The notes under the pieces: generated by a model
The model's input: only the letters and a program-made list of their open reading frames with translations
What the model was told of the DNA's origin: nothing
Databases searched by the model: none
Made by a program: the position numbers and the translations under genes
In this document: positions 1-6,842 of the stretch, one piece after another
Numbering within the stretch: the stretch's first letter is position 1
Layout of the letters: each line of letters begins with the position of its first letter
From: Ilumatobacteraceae bacterium
Lineage (GTDB): Bacteria; Actinomycetota; Acidimicrobiia; Acidimicrobiales; Ilumatobacteraceae
NCBI GenBank assembly: GCA_023254985.1
Contig: JALRJT010000039.1
Location: 1 to 26,286 of the forward strand
Direction: 5' to 3'
Length of the DNA: 26,286 nucleotides

Positions 1-348
1 ACTGAGGGGATCGTTCCGGAGCGGCCACTCACGCATGACCTGCTCGTCAATGTCGTGCGCGGTCTCGGCGCTGAGTTCTCCAAGATCGTGATCACCGAGG
101 TTCGGGATCACACCTATTACGCAGAACTGCACTTTTCATTCGCCGGTTCCGAAATCGTCATTTCGGCACGTCCGAGTGATGCGGTCGCAGTCGCCATCCG
201 CACCGACACGTTGATTTATGCGTCCGACGATCTCCTGAAGGAGGTCTCGCGAAGTCCCGTTGCGGCGTCTCCGGAGTCGGAAGAAGAGATCCTGGACGAC
301 TTCCGTGAGTTCATCAACAGCATCAATCCCGAGGATTTCGAGGGATAG
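1..348 (+). CDS. Bifunctional nuclease family protein (DUF151), C-terminal part, cut by window start
   Basis: The reading frame is open from base 1, so the N-terminus lies outside the window; the internal GTG at 55 is not the true start. The segment ERPLTHDLLVNVV followed by a beta-rich stretch and ISARPSDAVAVAIR is the signature of the DUF151 / bifunctional nuclease family. It closely resembles mycobacterial Rv1829 as I remember it, including the acidic tail ending near NPEDF. Some members have been reported to cleave RNA and DNA; the role of the actinobacterial form is not settled. The MerR gene follows 33 bp downstream, the same neighbour as Rv1830 in mycobacteria, which supports both calls. 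Confidence 0.88.
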   Translation, partial: TEGIVPERPLTHDLLVNVVRGLGAEFSKIVITEVRDHTYYAELHFSFAGSEIVISARPSDAVAVAIRTDTLIYASDDLLKEVSRSPVAASPESEEEILDDFREFINSINPEDFEG

Positions 349-368
349 GAGCGGGGCAGTTTTGCCCG

Positions 369-381
369 TAGCCTGAGCCCC
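369..381 (+). promoter_or_regulatory. Candidate -10 box for the MerR gene (near-leaderless)
   Basis: TAGCCT at 369-374 lies seven bases before the ATG at 382. This spacing would put the transcription start on or one base before the start codon. No -35 hexamer is obvious and no Shine-Dalgarno sequence precedes the ATG. Confidence 0.35.
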
Positions 382-837
382 ATGGTGCTCGGCTTCAGTG
401 GAACTCAGGCAGCAAAGATCGTTGGAATCAGCTACCGCCAGCTTGATTATTGGGCTCGAACGGATCTCATCAGGCCAACCGCAGCGGATGCATCGGGGAG
501 CGGCTCGCGTCGCATCTACAGTTATCGCGACCTGCTCGAACTGAGGGTGATCAAGAATCTCCTGGACGCGGGAATCCGCCTCGAATCGGTCCGCGAAGTC
601 TTCGCGTATCTCCGTAATCACGTGGATACCGACATCGTCGCAGCTCACATCGTGATCAGCGGACAGTCGGTCGTGTTGTGTCAGGGGGATCAGCTGGTGG
701 ACGTGTTGCGCAACGGCCAAGGCGTGCTCAACGTCTTGCCACTGTCAGGCGTCAAGGATCAGGTTGACGCTCAAATCGAACTCGTGATGCCCGCCAAGGC
801 CCACGACGGCACTCAGCGTGGGGTAGTCGGCCTCTAA
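382..837 (+). CDS. MerR-family transcriptional regulator (Rv1830-like)
   Basis: This 151-residue DNA-binding protein has an N-terminal MerR winged helix. The segment GTQAAKIVGISYRQLDYWAR (residues 7-26) is the recognition-helix region, followed by GSGSRRIYSYRDLLELRVIK as the wing and second helix. The C-terminal half has the dimer helix and a short VVLCQGDQLVDVL / GQGVLNV beta region typical of the Rv1828/Rv1830 subgroup rather than a metal or drug sensor; there is no metal-binding Cys pair. Its position directly after a DUF151 gene reproduces the mycobacterial Rv1829-Rv1830 order. In mycobacteria, relatives influence cell division and growth-phase genes, but the regulon here cannot be read from sequence. 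The stop overlaps the convergent gene on the other strand by 4 bp. Confidence 0.88.
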   Translation: MVLGFSGTQAAKIVGISYRQLDYWARTDLIRPTAADASGSGSRRIYSYRDLLELRVIKNLLDAGIRLESVREVFAYLRNHVDTDIVAAHIVISGQSVVLCQGDQLVDVLRNGQGVLNVLPLSGVKDQVDAQIELVMPAKAHDGTQRGVVGL

Positions 838-1226
838 GGCTCCTGTGGTGGCTTCTGCTGCGGGAAAAGCGATCCCAGCGGGCCCAAACGCCGTGCGAGG
901 TCATTGAGCCCAGAGGTGGCGTCAGAGAGCTTCTGAAGGGCTCCCAGCGCGCCCGAAACGTGTGGAATGGCCTGCCGGAGTGGTCCCTCGATGTCGTCAA
1001 GGAGGCGGTTCACTCGAGCCGCCACCTGGTTGATGTTGTCCATCGACTGAACGAAAAGTTCCATAGTGGCAATGAGGGCCTCGACGGACCGCCGAGCTTG
1101 GTCGACGGCCTTGGCGCCAGTAGCAAGAGGATTATCGAGACCGAGACTCTTGAGCAGTTCTGAAACTCCGTCGAGCGGGTTCTGCGCCGAGGACGTTGCC
1201 GAGTCAGTTCCATCGGTCGTCGTCAT
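834..1226 (-). CDS. Conserved hypothetical helical protein
   Basis: This 130-residue protein has no motif that I recognise. It is almost entirely predicted amphipathic helix: residues 15-35 (PLDGVSELLKSLGLDNPLAT) and 40-110, with heptad-like spacing of Leu, Val and Ile, and a Pro/Gln-rich tail (FPQQKPPQEP). It has no Cys, no signal peptide and no membrane span. Such composition is seen in phasin-like or apolipoprotein-like scaffold proteins, but that is only resemblance. Its stop overlaps the MerR stop by 4 bp on the opposite strand. A TACCCT hexamer exactly six bases before the ATG suggests its own promoter and a leaderless mRNA, which supports the ATG at 1226 as the start. Confidence 0.7.
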   Translation of the reverse strand: MTTTDGTDSATSSAQNPLDGVSELLKSLGLDNPLATGAKAVDQARRSVEALIATMELFVQSMDNINQVAARVNRLLDDIEGPLRQAIPHVSGALGALQKLSDATSGLNDLARRLGPLGSLFPQQKPPQEP

Positions 1227-1238
1227 GAGGCGAGGGTA
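1227..1238 (-). promoter_or_regulatory. Candidate -10 box, leaderless start
   Basis: Read on the minus strand, TACCCT (1238-1233) is followed by six bases and then the ATG at 1226. The same hexamer with the same spacing precedes pup at 18526. There is no Shine-Dalgarno sequence in between. Confidence 0.45.
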
Positions 1239-1267
1239 GTTGGTCGCGATGAAAACCCCGAAAAACG

Positions 1268-1651
1268 TTATTTCTTGGGCTTACCGAACTTTACATAACT
1301 ATCATTATCGGCAGATACCAACGGACGGGCGGCATCGAGAATCCAGCGCAATGCGGCCTTGAAGTCCCTTGTCGTTGGGTCTCCCTGCGGGTCCAGGTCG
1401 CCTTCAACGTCTTCAATGGCGCATTTCAGAACAAAGATTTGATCCCGGAGTCGATCGAGTTCTGCTCGCTGGACGACGAGTTCGTCCTCGCTGAGCTTCA
1501 GTTCTTCGGCGCGTTGACGAGCGACCCAGTCCCATTGACGGCAGGCCTGACTGCAGAACTTGCGTGGACGGCCGCTGGAGGCCCCCGGTGGCATCGGCTG
1601 GCGGCACCAGATGCACTTGCCTACCTTTGATCCATTCTGCTGTTTCGTCAT
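1268..1651 (-). CDS. Small zinc-knuckle and coiled-coil protein, unknown function
   Basis: This 127-residue protein has an N-terminal C-x2-C-x16-C-x3-C cluster (Cys13, Cys16, Cys33, Cys37) within KCIWCRQPM and RKFCSQACRQW. It resembles the 'FCSxACR' zinc fingers found in many small bacterial proteins. A charged helix at about residues 43-85 (EELKLSEDELVVQRAELDRL) is likely a coiled coil. The C-terminus has FKAALRWILDAARPLV and ends in a lysine-rich tail. The likely role is nucleic-acid or protein binding, which is inference from the fold only. The ATG sits in the centre of a perfect 16-bp palindrome, and a TACCTT hexamer lies six bases upstream, so the gene may be leaderless and controlled at this palindrome. 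Confidence 0.72.
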   Translation of the reverse strand: MTKQQNGSKVGKCIWCRQPMPPGASSGRPRKFCSQACRQWDWVARQRAEELKLSEDELVVQRAELDRLRDQIFVLKCAIEDVEGDLDPQGDPTTRDFKAALRWILDAARPLVSADNDSYVKFGKPKK

Positions 1652-1665
1652 GACGAAAAGGTAGG
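1620..1665. repeat. Nested inverted repeats around the zinc-knuckle gene start
   Basis: CCTACCTTT at 1620-1628 and AAAGGTAGG at 1657-1665 form a perfect 9-bp inverted repeat. Between them lies the perfect palindrome TTTCGTCATGACGAAA at 1643-1658. The palindrome covers the ATG (1651-1649, minus strand), and the outer right arm contains the candidate -10 box of that gene. This arrangement is operator-like. Confidence 0.55.
1652..1663 (-). promoter_or_regulatory. Candidate -10 box, leaderless start
   Basis: On the minus strand TACCTT (1663-1658) is followed by six bases and the ATG at 1651. It overlaps the right arm of the inverted repeat described at 1620-1665. Confidence 0.4.
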
Positions 1666-1681
1666 ACGCCAGTGAGCCGTT

Positions 1682-2764
1682 GTGGTGGATTGCTGCCCAT
1701 ACTGGAGCGTGCTTCGTTCACCTCGACCAGAGCGTTGGTTCGCCAGTGACAACGCTGCAGGTGCCGCGCCGGAGGTCATTGCAACCCTCGTCGAGGCCAA
1801 CACTGGCCATGCCCTCGCCTACGGCAGCGATCCGTGGACTGCGCGCGCCGAAGAATGCTTTCGAGCGCTCTTTGATCGCGATGTCGCCACATCATTCGCC
1901 TACGGCGGAACCGGCGCAAACGTCTTCGCCTTGGGATGTCTCCTTCGACCAGCTGAAGCCGTTGTGTGTAGTCGCGTTGCACACGTGACCTACGACGAGA
2001 CTGGCGCTGCTGAACGGATCATCGGTACCAAGTTGCTTGAAGTCGACACGCTCGATGGCAAGGTCACACCCCAGGGACTGTCATCGGTCGCTCACCTGCT
2101 GGGCAGTGAGCATCACGTCCAGCCGGCGGTGTTGACGATCACCCAAGCGACCGAAATGGGAACCCTCTACTCCATCAACGAAATTCGCACGTTGTGTGAA
2201 ATCGCACACGAAATGGGACTGCTCGTTCACATGGATGGAGCACGAATTGCCAATGCAGTGGCAGCACTCGGCGGTAGTCCAGCGACTCTTCGTGCAATGA
2301 CGTTTGAGTCTGGAGTCGACGTGCTCACTTTCGGTGGCACGAAGTGTGGTGGCGTCTTTGGCGAGGCCGTCGTGTTCGCGCGACCTGATTTAGCTTCACG
2401 CGCGAAGTACATTCGCAAGCAGACGACGCAGTTGCATTCAAAGATGCGATTCATTGCCGCCCAATATGTGGCACTGCTCGAGAACAACCTGTTCATCGAT
2501 CTCGGACGTCGCGCAAATGACGCCGCTCGCCAGCTCCACGAGGCTGTCTGTGATATCCCGTCTCTCGGCCTTGGTGCACCACCTCAGGTCAACAGCATCT
2601 TTCCGCGGCTTGTCGACCCCGCCAAGAGCGTCTTACAGGAGTGGTCATTCTTCTGGGATTGGGACGTCTCGGCGTCCCAGGTGCGCTGGATGACCGCTTG
2701 GGACACCTCCCCCGCCGACGTTGCACGCTTTGCTGCTGGGGTCCATGAGGCAACCTCTAATTGA
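1682..2764 (+). CDS. Threonine aldolase-like PLP enzyme (beta-eliminating lyase family)
   Basis: This is a fold-type I PLP enzyme of the L-threonine aldolase group, which splits beta-hydroxy amino acids into glycine and an aldehyde. Visible landmarks are FASDNAAGAAPEVI near the N-terminus, YGGTGANVFAL (phosphate-binding turn), HMDGARIANAVAALGG with the PLP-binding Asp, and LTFGGTKCGG with the Schiff-base lysine at residue 221. Length (360) is normal. The GTG at 1682 gives about nine extra residues before the conserved region. A second GTG at 1709 would begin directly at VLRSPRPERWFASDN and is equally possible, as neither has a good ribosome site. Substrate specificity cannot be read from sequence. 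The whiB promoter overlaps its stop codon. Confidence 0.86.
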   Translation: MVDCCPYWSVLRSPRPERWFASDNAAGAAPEVIATLVEANTGHALAYGSDPWTARAEECFRALFDRDVATSFAYGGTGANVFALGCLLRPAEAVVCSRVAHVTYDETGAAERIIGTKLLEVDTLDGKVTPQGLSSVAHLLGSEHHVQPAVLTITQATEMGTLYSINEIRTLCEIAHEMGLLVHMDGARIANAVAALGGSPATLRAMTFESGVDVLTFGGTKCGGVFGEAVVFARPDLASRAKYIRKQTTQLHSKMRFIAAQYVALLENNLFIDLGRRANDAARQLHEAVCDIPSLGLGAPPQVNSIFPRLVDPAKSVLQEWSFFWDWDVSASQVRWMTAWDTSPADVARFAAGVHEATSN

Positions 2765-2790
2765 CTGACCGATTAGGCGGTGCCTAGTCT
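2761..2790 (+). promoter_or_regulatory. Candidate promoter for the whiB gene
   Basis: TTGACT (2761-2766) and TAGTCT (2785-2790) are separated by 18 bp, a good match to a housekeeping actinobacterial promoter. The -35 overlaps the stop codon of the upstream gene. It would give a short leader containing GGAG (2800-2803) seven bases before the GTG at 2811. Confidence 0.5.
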
Positions 2791-2810
2791 CATGCAGTCG
2801 GAGAAATGGG

Positions 2811-3122
2811 GTGTCCTGGATGGCCATGGAGTTGTATGCACGTCGACTGCAGACCGATGACGCCTGGATGAACGTCGCCGAATGTCGTGGTCTCACGGAG
2901 ATCTTCTTCCCCCCGGTTGCCGAGCGTCCTCAGGCCCGCGAGCGACGCGAGTCAATGGCGCGCTCGGTGTGCCTGCAATGCGCCGTCCTTGAGACGTGTC
3001 GCTCCTTTGCGCGGGAAAACCATGAGTACGGTTTTTGGGGTGGTGAATCAGAAGAGGAACGTCACGCCGCCGGGTACCGGCTCATTGCCCCGATCGGCGT
3101 GCGCGGTCCTGCATCTGTCTGA
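2811..3122 (+). CDS. WhiB-family iron-sulfur transcriptional regulator
   Basis: This 103-residue protein carries the four cluster cysteines of WhiB proteins in the usual spacing: Cys25, then Cys54-x2-Cys57-x5-Cys63 in CLQCAVLETC. They are followed by the GFWGG turn (74-78) and a basic SEEERHAAGYR segment. The family binds a [4Fe-4S] cluster sensitive to oxygen and nitric oxide and acts with the principal sigma factor. GTG at 2811 is chosen because GGAG lies seven bases upstream; ATG codons at 2820 and 2826 are alternatives. The C-terminal tail after the G-W-G-G turn is short and lacks an extended AT-hook, so the subgroup is unclear. The kinase-like gene follows after 18 bp and may be cotranscribed. 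Confidence 0.95.
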   Translation: MSWMAMELYARRLQTDDAWMNVAECRGLTEIFFPPVAERPQARERRESMARSVCLQCAVLETCRSFARENHEYGFWGGESEEERHAAGYRLIAPIGVRGPASV

Positions 3123-3140
3123 TCATTTGGGCGTGACATC

Positions 3141-4217
3141 GTGGGTGTAGCACCCTCGTCACGTAGCACACCAGACATTCTGGACATCGTTCGTCGTGCG
3201 TGGTTGGATTTCGACGCGCAGTGCGGAATCGATTCCATCGAAGAAACCAGTGCGCATGTCTCGACGAATCGCGTTTTTCGGCTTGCACTCCACGATGGAA
3301 CGACTGCCATTGCCAAGGTGTCGTCGTATGGCTCGTATTTCCTCTTTGCAGAGGATCACGATCGACTCTTTCGCACCCGAACGCTCCTTGCGGGTTCACG
3401 ATGGGCGAATTTCCTTGCCGAAGTTAAGAGCGTGAGTGGCAGACCATTCACGTGGTACGACGGCCAGTGTTGGGTGGCGTTCTACTCCGATGTTCAAAGC
3501 GGCACGCAACTTCCGCGAATCGTTTCCACGAGCGATGTCGAGCAACTCGGCAAGGAAATTGCACGGTTCCATCGAGCGTGCTCCGATGTAGCGACAAAGC
3601 TTCCGGCAACCTCGAATTCAGTCAAAGGCGATGCGATCCATCTCTTGGATCTCCTCGACTCCGATGATGCAGCGGTGCATTTTTCGATGACGGGAACTGA
3701 GGTCGCCCGACTCAGGGGCTTCACCCACGACTTCTTGGTGCATCTCGAAAGTGTCCACTTCGACGAGTGGAAGAAGATCCCCATTCTCGTTGACTGGAAC
3801 CTCGGGAACTTCTCCGTCACTCGGACAAAGGACTCCTTTACGTTGAACACGCGATGGGACTATGACTGGTTCCGGATCGATACACGAATGCTGGATTTCT
3901 ACTTTCTGAGCCGCGTGTCCTCTGCGACTGGTGACCGCACGGCATTCACCTACTCGCCCCACACGTTGCTCGAAGATCGCTTCCTCGGCTTCCTGCGCGC
4001 GTATCACGAGGTGTTCCCGCTGACCGCCCTTGAAGTCCGCTTCCTGCCTTACGCCTATCAGTTCTTTATTCTCAATTACGTGGTTCGTGAGGGATCGAAA
4101 TTCTTCCAGGCACCGCTCAGCAGTCAGTTCCGCGATGAAGCACTCTCGCGCTACCTCCCCCGAGTGGCCGAGATCGACGTCTCCCCGATCCTGGATGCCC
4201 TTGCACTTTCGTCATGA
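3141..4217 (+). CDS. APH-fold kinase-like protein (aminoglycoside phosphotransferase / choline kinase superfamily)
   Basis: This 358-residue protein fits the phosphotransferase fold of the APH / choline kinase / homoserine kinase II superfamily. It has an N-lobe with VFRLALHDGTTAIAKV (beta strands and the ATP-binding lysine near residue 59) and a helix EQLGKEIARFHRACSD (compare 'LARLHxxC'). The catalytic loop is ILVDWNLGNFSV with Asp218 and Asn223, and a DFG-equivalent reads RWDYDWFRIDTRMLDF with Asp240/Asp242. The usual H-G-D of the catalytic loop reads V-D-W here, so the His-Gly pair is missing. The protein may phosphorylate an unusual small molecule or sugar, or be a weak kinase; the substrate is unknown. 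The GTG start has only a weak ribosome site and the protein may be coupled to whiB. Confidence 0.68.
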   Translation: MGVAPSSRSTPDILDIVRRAWLDFDAQCGIDSIEETSAHVSTNRVFRLALHDGTTAIAKVSSYGSYFLFAEDHDRLFRTRTLLAGSRWANFLAEVKSVSGRPFTWYDGQCWVAFYSDVQSGTQLPRIVSTSDVEQLGKEIARFHRACSDVATKLPATSNSVKGDAIHLLDLLDSDDAAVHFSMTGTEVARLRGFTHDFLVHLESVHFDEWKKIPILVDWNLGNFSVTRTKDSFTLNTRWDYDWFRIDTRMLDFYFLSRVSSATGDRTAFTYSPHTLLEDRFLGFLRAYHEVFPLTALEVRFLPYAYQFFILNYVVREGSKFFQAPLSSQFRDEALSRYLPRVAEIDVSPILDALALSS

Positions 4218-4222
4218 CGAAA
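4207..4222. repeat. Second copy of the 16-bp palindrome TTTCGTCATGACGAAA
   Basis: This perfect palindrome is identical to that at 1643-1658. Here it spans the stop codon of the kinase-like gene and sits between two convergent genes. The flanks are unrelated to the first copy. With a one-base bulge the stem can extend by GCA/TGC, but no T-run follows, so it is not a typical terminator. Confidence 0.6.
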
Positions 4223-4226
4223 TGCT

Positions 4227-4745
4227 TCAGTCGAGTCTGCGCATCTCCGAAGTGAAACGCTTCCCCTTTTCGACGTAGACCGCTGCTCCATAGGCAATCT
4301 CCTCTGCCCGTGCACGACCTTCCTTGATGGTCGCGGGAGCACCGACTGCGAGTGCACCGGCCGGCACGATGGTGTCGTTGAGGACCACGGCGTTGGCTGC
4401 GACGATTGCGCCAGTGTTGACGACCGCGCGATGTAGCACGACCGCACCCGATGACACCTGGGCGCCATCGTGGATGGTGCAGGCCTCCAAGTGTGCAATG
4501 TGGCCGATCACGCAGTCATCGCCGACGACCGTTGGCTGCTGCGGTGTGGTGTGAATGACGGTGTTGTCCTGGATGCTCGTGCGTGCGCCGATCACGATGT
4601 GCCCGTCGTCTCCGCGCAGGACGGCTCCTGGCCAAATCGTCGAATGGGCCCCGATGCGAACGTCTCCAATCACCACCGCATCAGGGTGAACGAATGCGGT
4701 CGGGTCGATCTGCGGTTCGAGGTCTCCGAGTGCATACAGGGCCAC
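4227..4745 (-). CDS. Gamma-carbonic-anhydrase-like hexapeptide-repeat protein
   Basis: This 172-residue left-handed beta-helix protein has repeated [LIV]-G-x4 turns from residue 17 to 140, such as VVIGDVRIGAHSTIW, GHIVIGARTSIQDNTVIH and VVGDDCVIGHIAHLEACTI, then a C-terminal helix. The WPGAVLRGD and SIQDNTVIH blocks are those of the gamma-CA / YrdA family, which are trimers with zinc between subunits. His65 and His82 match two zinc ligands. The third ligand is expected five residues after His82, at position 87, which is Glu; a His is instead at 85. Activity as a carbonic anhydrase is therefore uncertain. GTG at 4745 is supported by a TACGGT hexamer exactly six bases upstream. It is divergent from the gene at 4803. 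Confidence 0.85.
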   Translation of the reverse strand: MALYALGDLEPQIDPTAFVHPDAVVIGDVRIGAHSTIWPGAVLRGDDGHIVIGARTSIQDNTVIHTTPQQPTVVGDDCVIGHIAHLEACTIHDGAQVSSGAVVLHRAVVNTGAIVAANAVVLNDTIVPAGALAVGAPATIKEGRARAEEIAYGAAVYVEKGKRFTSEMRRLD

Positions 4746-4757
4746 GTCCCAACCGTA
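4746..4757 (-). promoter_or_regulatory. Candidate -10 box, leaderless start of the gamma-CA-like gene
   Basis: On the minus strand TACGGT (4757-4752) is followed by six bases and then GTG at 4745. This repeats the spacing seen at five other genes in the window and helps to decide the GTG start. Confidence 0.4.
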
Positions 4758-4788
4758 GTTCGTGGTGGGATACGTCGCTTGTTGCCAG

Positions 4789-4802
4789 TACCGTAAAGCC
4801 CC
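4789..4802 (+). promoter_or_regulatory. Candidate -10 box for the gene at 4803
   Basis: TACCGT (4789-4794) lies eight bases before the ATG at 4803, which would leave a leader of at most a few bases. No Shine-Dalgarno sequence is present (AAAGCCCC precedes the ATG). Confidence 0.3.
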
Positions 4803-6047
4803 ATGTCTCGCCGCCTAGATATCGAACTGACGAGCAACCGCAACGATGGCACGTGGACGTGGCGCGCGGCGGGTGCCAAATCCCCAAAGGGCGTCGTTCG
4901 CGAGGACATCCTCGGCGCCGATCTTCGCGTCGGTCGTGTGTTCAAGGTCGAAGCAGAAATGGACATTGACGGCATTGAGATCCTTGCCGTCGTTGCCGGT
5001 CGAGAGAAGAACCAGAAGTTCGACACTCTCGAGATCCTCGGAAGTGGTCGCGACTTCGAGCCCGTCACGCAGAAGCTCGCCCGACGCGACAAGGGTCCGA
5101 GCAAAGACAAGGGACCGAAGCGCGGACCGAAGACTGACGGACCACGTGGCGAGCGTCCTCAGCGTCGTACCTTCGTCAATCCTCCTGAGTTGCCCAAGCG
5201 TCCCGCTGCAAAGCGTCTGAAGGCCAAGCGTGTGCATCGTGCGGCGATCATCGACGCCCTGCCCGCCGAGCACCAAGCCGTCGCTGAACGCGCGCTGACT
5301 GGTGGGCTCAAGGCCGTGCGAGATGCGGTGAAGACACAGAACGAGCAATTGAAGAAGGAAGGCAAGCCACTGATTCCTGCTGATGGAGTCGTTACGCTCG
5401 CCCAAGACCTGTTGCCGAAGCTTCGTGTGGCCGAATGGTTGGACAAGGCAGAAGCTGCCAAAGCCGACCTCGAGACGCTCGATCTTCGTGACTTGCGCTC
5501 CGTCGTGGTGGGCTCCGACGATCCGATGGTCGTGCGCGATGAATCGACTCGCGTGCTTGCCGCCGAACTCAAGGCCGCACTCAAGTCGAAGATCGAAGCA
5601 GAGCAGTCACAGTGGCTTGCTGACATTGCCGCCGCCATCGACGTGCAGCGCGTCGTTCGTGCGCTCAAGGTTTCGAGTGAGCCGCCGAAGGCCGGTCAAC
5701 CCTTCCCCGCTGATCTTGCGCAAAAGCTCGCGCACGCCGCCTCTGCAGCGCTCGCACCCGAGGATCCCCAAGACCGTTGGGTCACCGTCCTCGAAGCCAT
5801 CGCCTTCTCGCCGGTCCGCGCAAGCGTCAAGCCGGTAGCGATTCCCGCTCAGCCCAGTGAAGCCCTTCTCGCAACCGTCAAGAGACTCGCTCCGCTGATC
5901 CCGCACATCGCCTCGCTCTTCGGTGTCGTCGCAGAACCCGGTGCTGTCGCACCAAAGCCTCTTCGTCCGACTCGTCCGGAGCGTGGAAAGAAGAAGCCTG
6001 CGGCAAAGACCGTGTCCAATTCTCAGGAGCCGGTCAGCGCCCAATAG
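4803..6047 (+). CDS. Conserved basic protein of unknown function, possible RNA/DNA binder
   Basis: I do not recognise a named family for this 414-residue protein. Residues 1-75 are beta-rich (RRLDIELTSNRNDGTWTWRA, then VGRVFKVEAEMDIDGIEILAV) and look like a small barrel, possibly OB-like. Residues 85-150 are an Arg/Lys/Gly/Pro-rich linker (ARRDKGPSKDKGPKRGPKT). Residues 150-370 are mostly helical with repeated charged amphipathic segments and resemble an alpha-helical repeat. The tail (PTRPERGKKKPAAKTV) is again basic. The beta barrel, basic linkers and helical domain suggest a nucleic-acid or ribosome-associated protein; this is inference. It is divergent from the gamma-CA-like gene, and the next gene starts 9 bp after its stop. 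Confidence 0.75.
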   Translation: MSRRLDIELTSNRNDGTWTWRAAGAKSPKGVVREDILGADLRVGRVFKVEAEMDIDGIEILAVVAGREKNQKFDTLEILGSGRDFEPVTQKLARRDKGPSKDKGPKRGPKTDGPRGERPQRRTFVNPPELPKRPAAKRLKAKRVHRAAIIDALPAEHQAVAERALTGGLKAVRDAVKTQNEQLKKEGKPLIPADGVVTLAQDLLPKLRVAEWLDKAEAAKADLETLDLRDLRSVVVGSDDPMVVRDESTRVLAAELKAALKSKIEAEQSQWLADIAAAIDVQRVVRALKVSSEPPKAGQPFPADLAQKLAHAASAALAPEDPQDRWVTVLEAIAFSPVRASVKPVAIPAQPSEALLATVKRLAPLIPHIASLFGVVAEPGAVAPKPLRPTRPERGKKKPAAKTVSNSQEPVSAQ

Positions 6048-6056
6048 CCTCGGGGT
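6045..6056 (+). promoter_or_regulatory. Candidate -10 box, leaderless start of the enoyl-CoA hydratase gene
   Basis: TAGCCT (6045-6050) is followed by six bases and then the ATG at 6057. Its first three bases are the stop codon of the upstream gene, so the hydratase may have its own transcript despite the tight spacing. Confidence 0.38.
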
Positions 6057-6842
6057 ATGACTACCCCAGTGGAATATGAAAAGCGCGGCAAAGTCGGCGT
6101 CATCACGCTGAATCGCCCTGAAGCTCGCAACGCAATTAACGGCGACGTCGCCTCAGCATTCGAAGCAGCCCTCGATGCACTCGAGGGTGACGACGACGTG
6201 TGGGTTGGTGTGCTTCGCGCGAACACTGCTGGTCAAGAGCGACCGGTGTTCTGTGCAGGTGCGGACCTGAAGGCGATCAACAGTGGACAAGCCGGATCGC
6301 TGAACACTCCGCGCGGTGGATTCGCCGGATTCGTCTATCGCGAGCGCAAGAAGCCGATCATCGCGGCAGTCGATGGTCTCGCGACCGCAGGTGGCTGTGA
6401 GATCGTTCTCTCCACCGACCTCGTCGTCGCATCGACCCGAAGCGCCTTCGGTCTTGCCGAGGTGCTACGCAATCTCGTCGCTGGCGCGGGTGGATTGTTC
6501 CGTCTCCCCCAGCTCATCGGCAAGAACGCAGCAATGGAGGTCATCCTCACCGGTCAGCCGCTCACCGCTCAGCGCGCCTATGAATTGGGCATGGTGAATC
6601 GATTGGTGGAACCGGCCGATGTTGAAACGGAAGCGATGGCTCTCGCAGAGCGAATCTGCGGCGCAGCACCACTTGCCGTGTGGGAATCCCGCAAGGTCGT
6701 GAACGCATCGATGTATGAATCCGAGGAGACTCTCATCTCCATGACGAACAAGGCCTTCGGCGCCATCCTCGCCTCAGAAGATACGAAGGAAGGCCTGACC
6801 GCGTTCATCGAGAAGCGTCCTCCGAACTGGAAGGGTCGCTAG
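6057..6842 (+). CDS. Enoyl-CoA hydratase/isomerase family protein (crotonase)
   Basis: This 261-residue crotonase-fold enzyme typically adds water across trans-2-enoyl-CoA in fatty-acid beta-oxidation. The N-terminal VGVITLNRPEARNAIN is canonical. The oxyanion-hole segments CAGADLKAI (66-74) and LATAGGCEIVLSTD (108-121) are intact. Both catalytic glutamates of hydratases are present, at Glu115 (GGCE) and Glu135 (LAEV), followed by GAGGLFRLPQLIG and the usual LTAQRAYELGMVNRLVEP. It is therefore likely an active hydratase rather than a pseudo-enzyme; the preferred chain length is unknown. The gene order gives no pathway partner. Its stop overlaps that of the convergent acetyltransferase gene by 4 bp (CTAG). 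Confidence 0.93.
   Translation: MTTPVEYEKRGKVGVITLNRPEARNAINGDVASAFEAALDALEGDDDVWVGVLRANTAGQERPVFCAGADLKAINSGQAGSLNTPRGGFAGFVYRERKKPIIAAVDGLATAGGCEIVLSTDLVVASTRSAFGLAEVLRNLVAGAGGLFRLPQLIGKNAAMEVILTGQPLTAQRAYELGMVNRLVEPADVETEAMALAERICGAAPLAVWESRKVVNASMYESEETLISMTNKAFGAILASEDTKEGLTAFIEKRPPNWKGR

Noticed and set aside
136..720. 194-residue minus-strand frame across the DUF151 and MerR genes
   Set aside because: It spans two well-recognised plus-strand genes and shows no domain.
4200..4230. Rho-independent terminator between convergent genes
   Set aside because: The palindrome can form a hairpin, but no T-run follows on either strand, and the identical element at 1643-1658 sits at a gene start, so a binding site is more likely.
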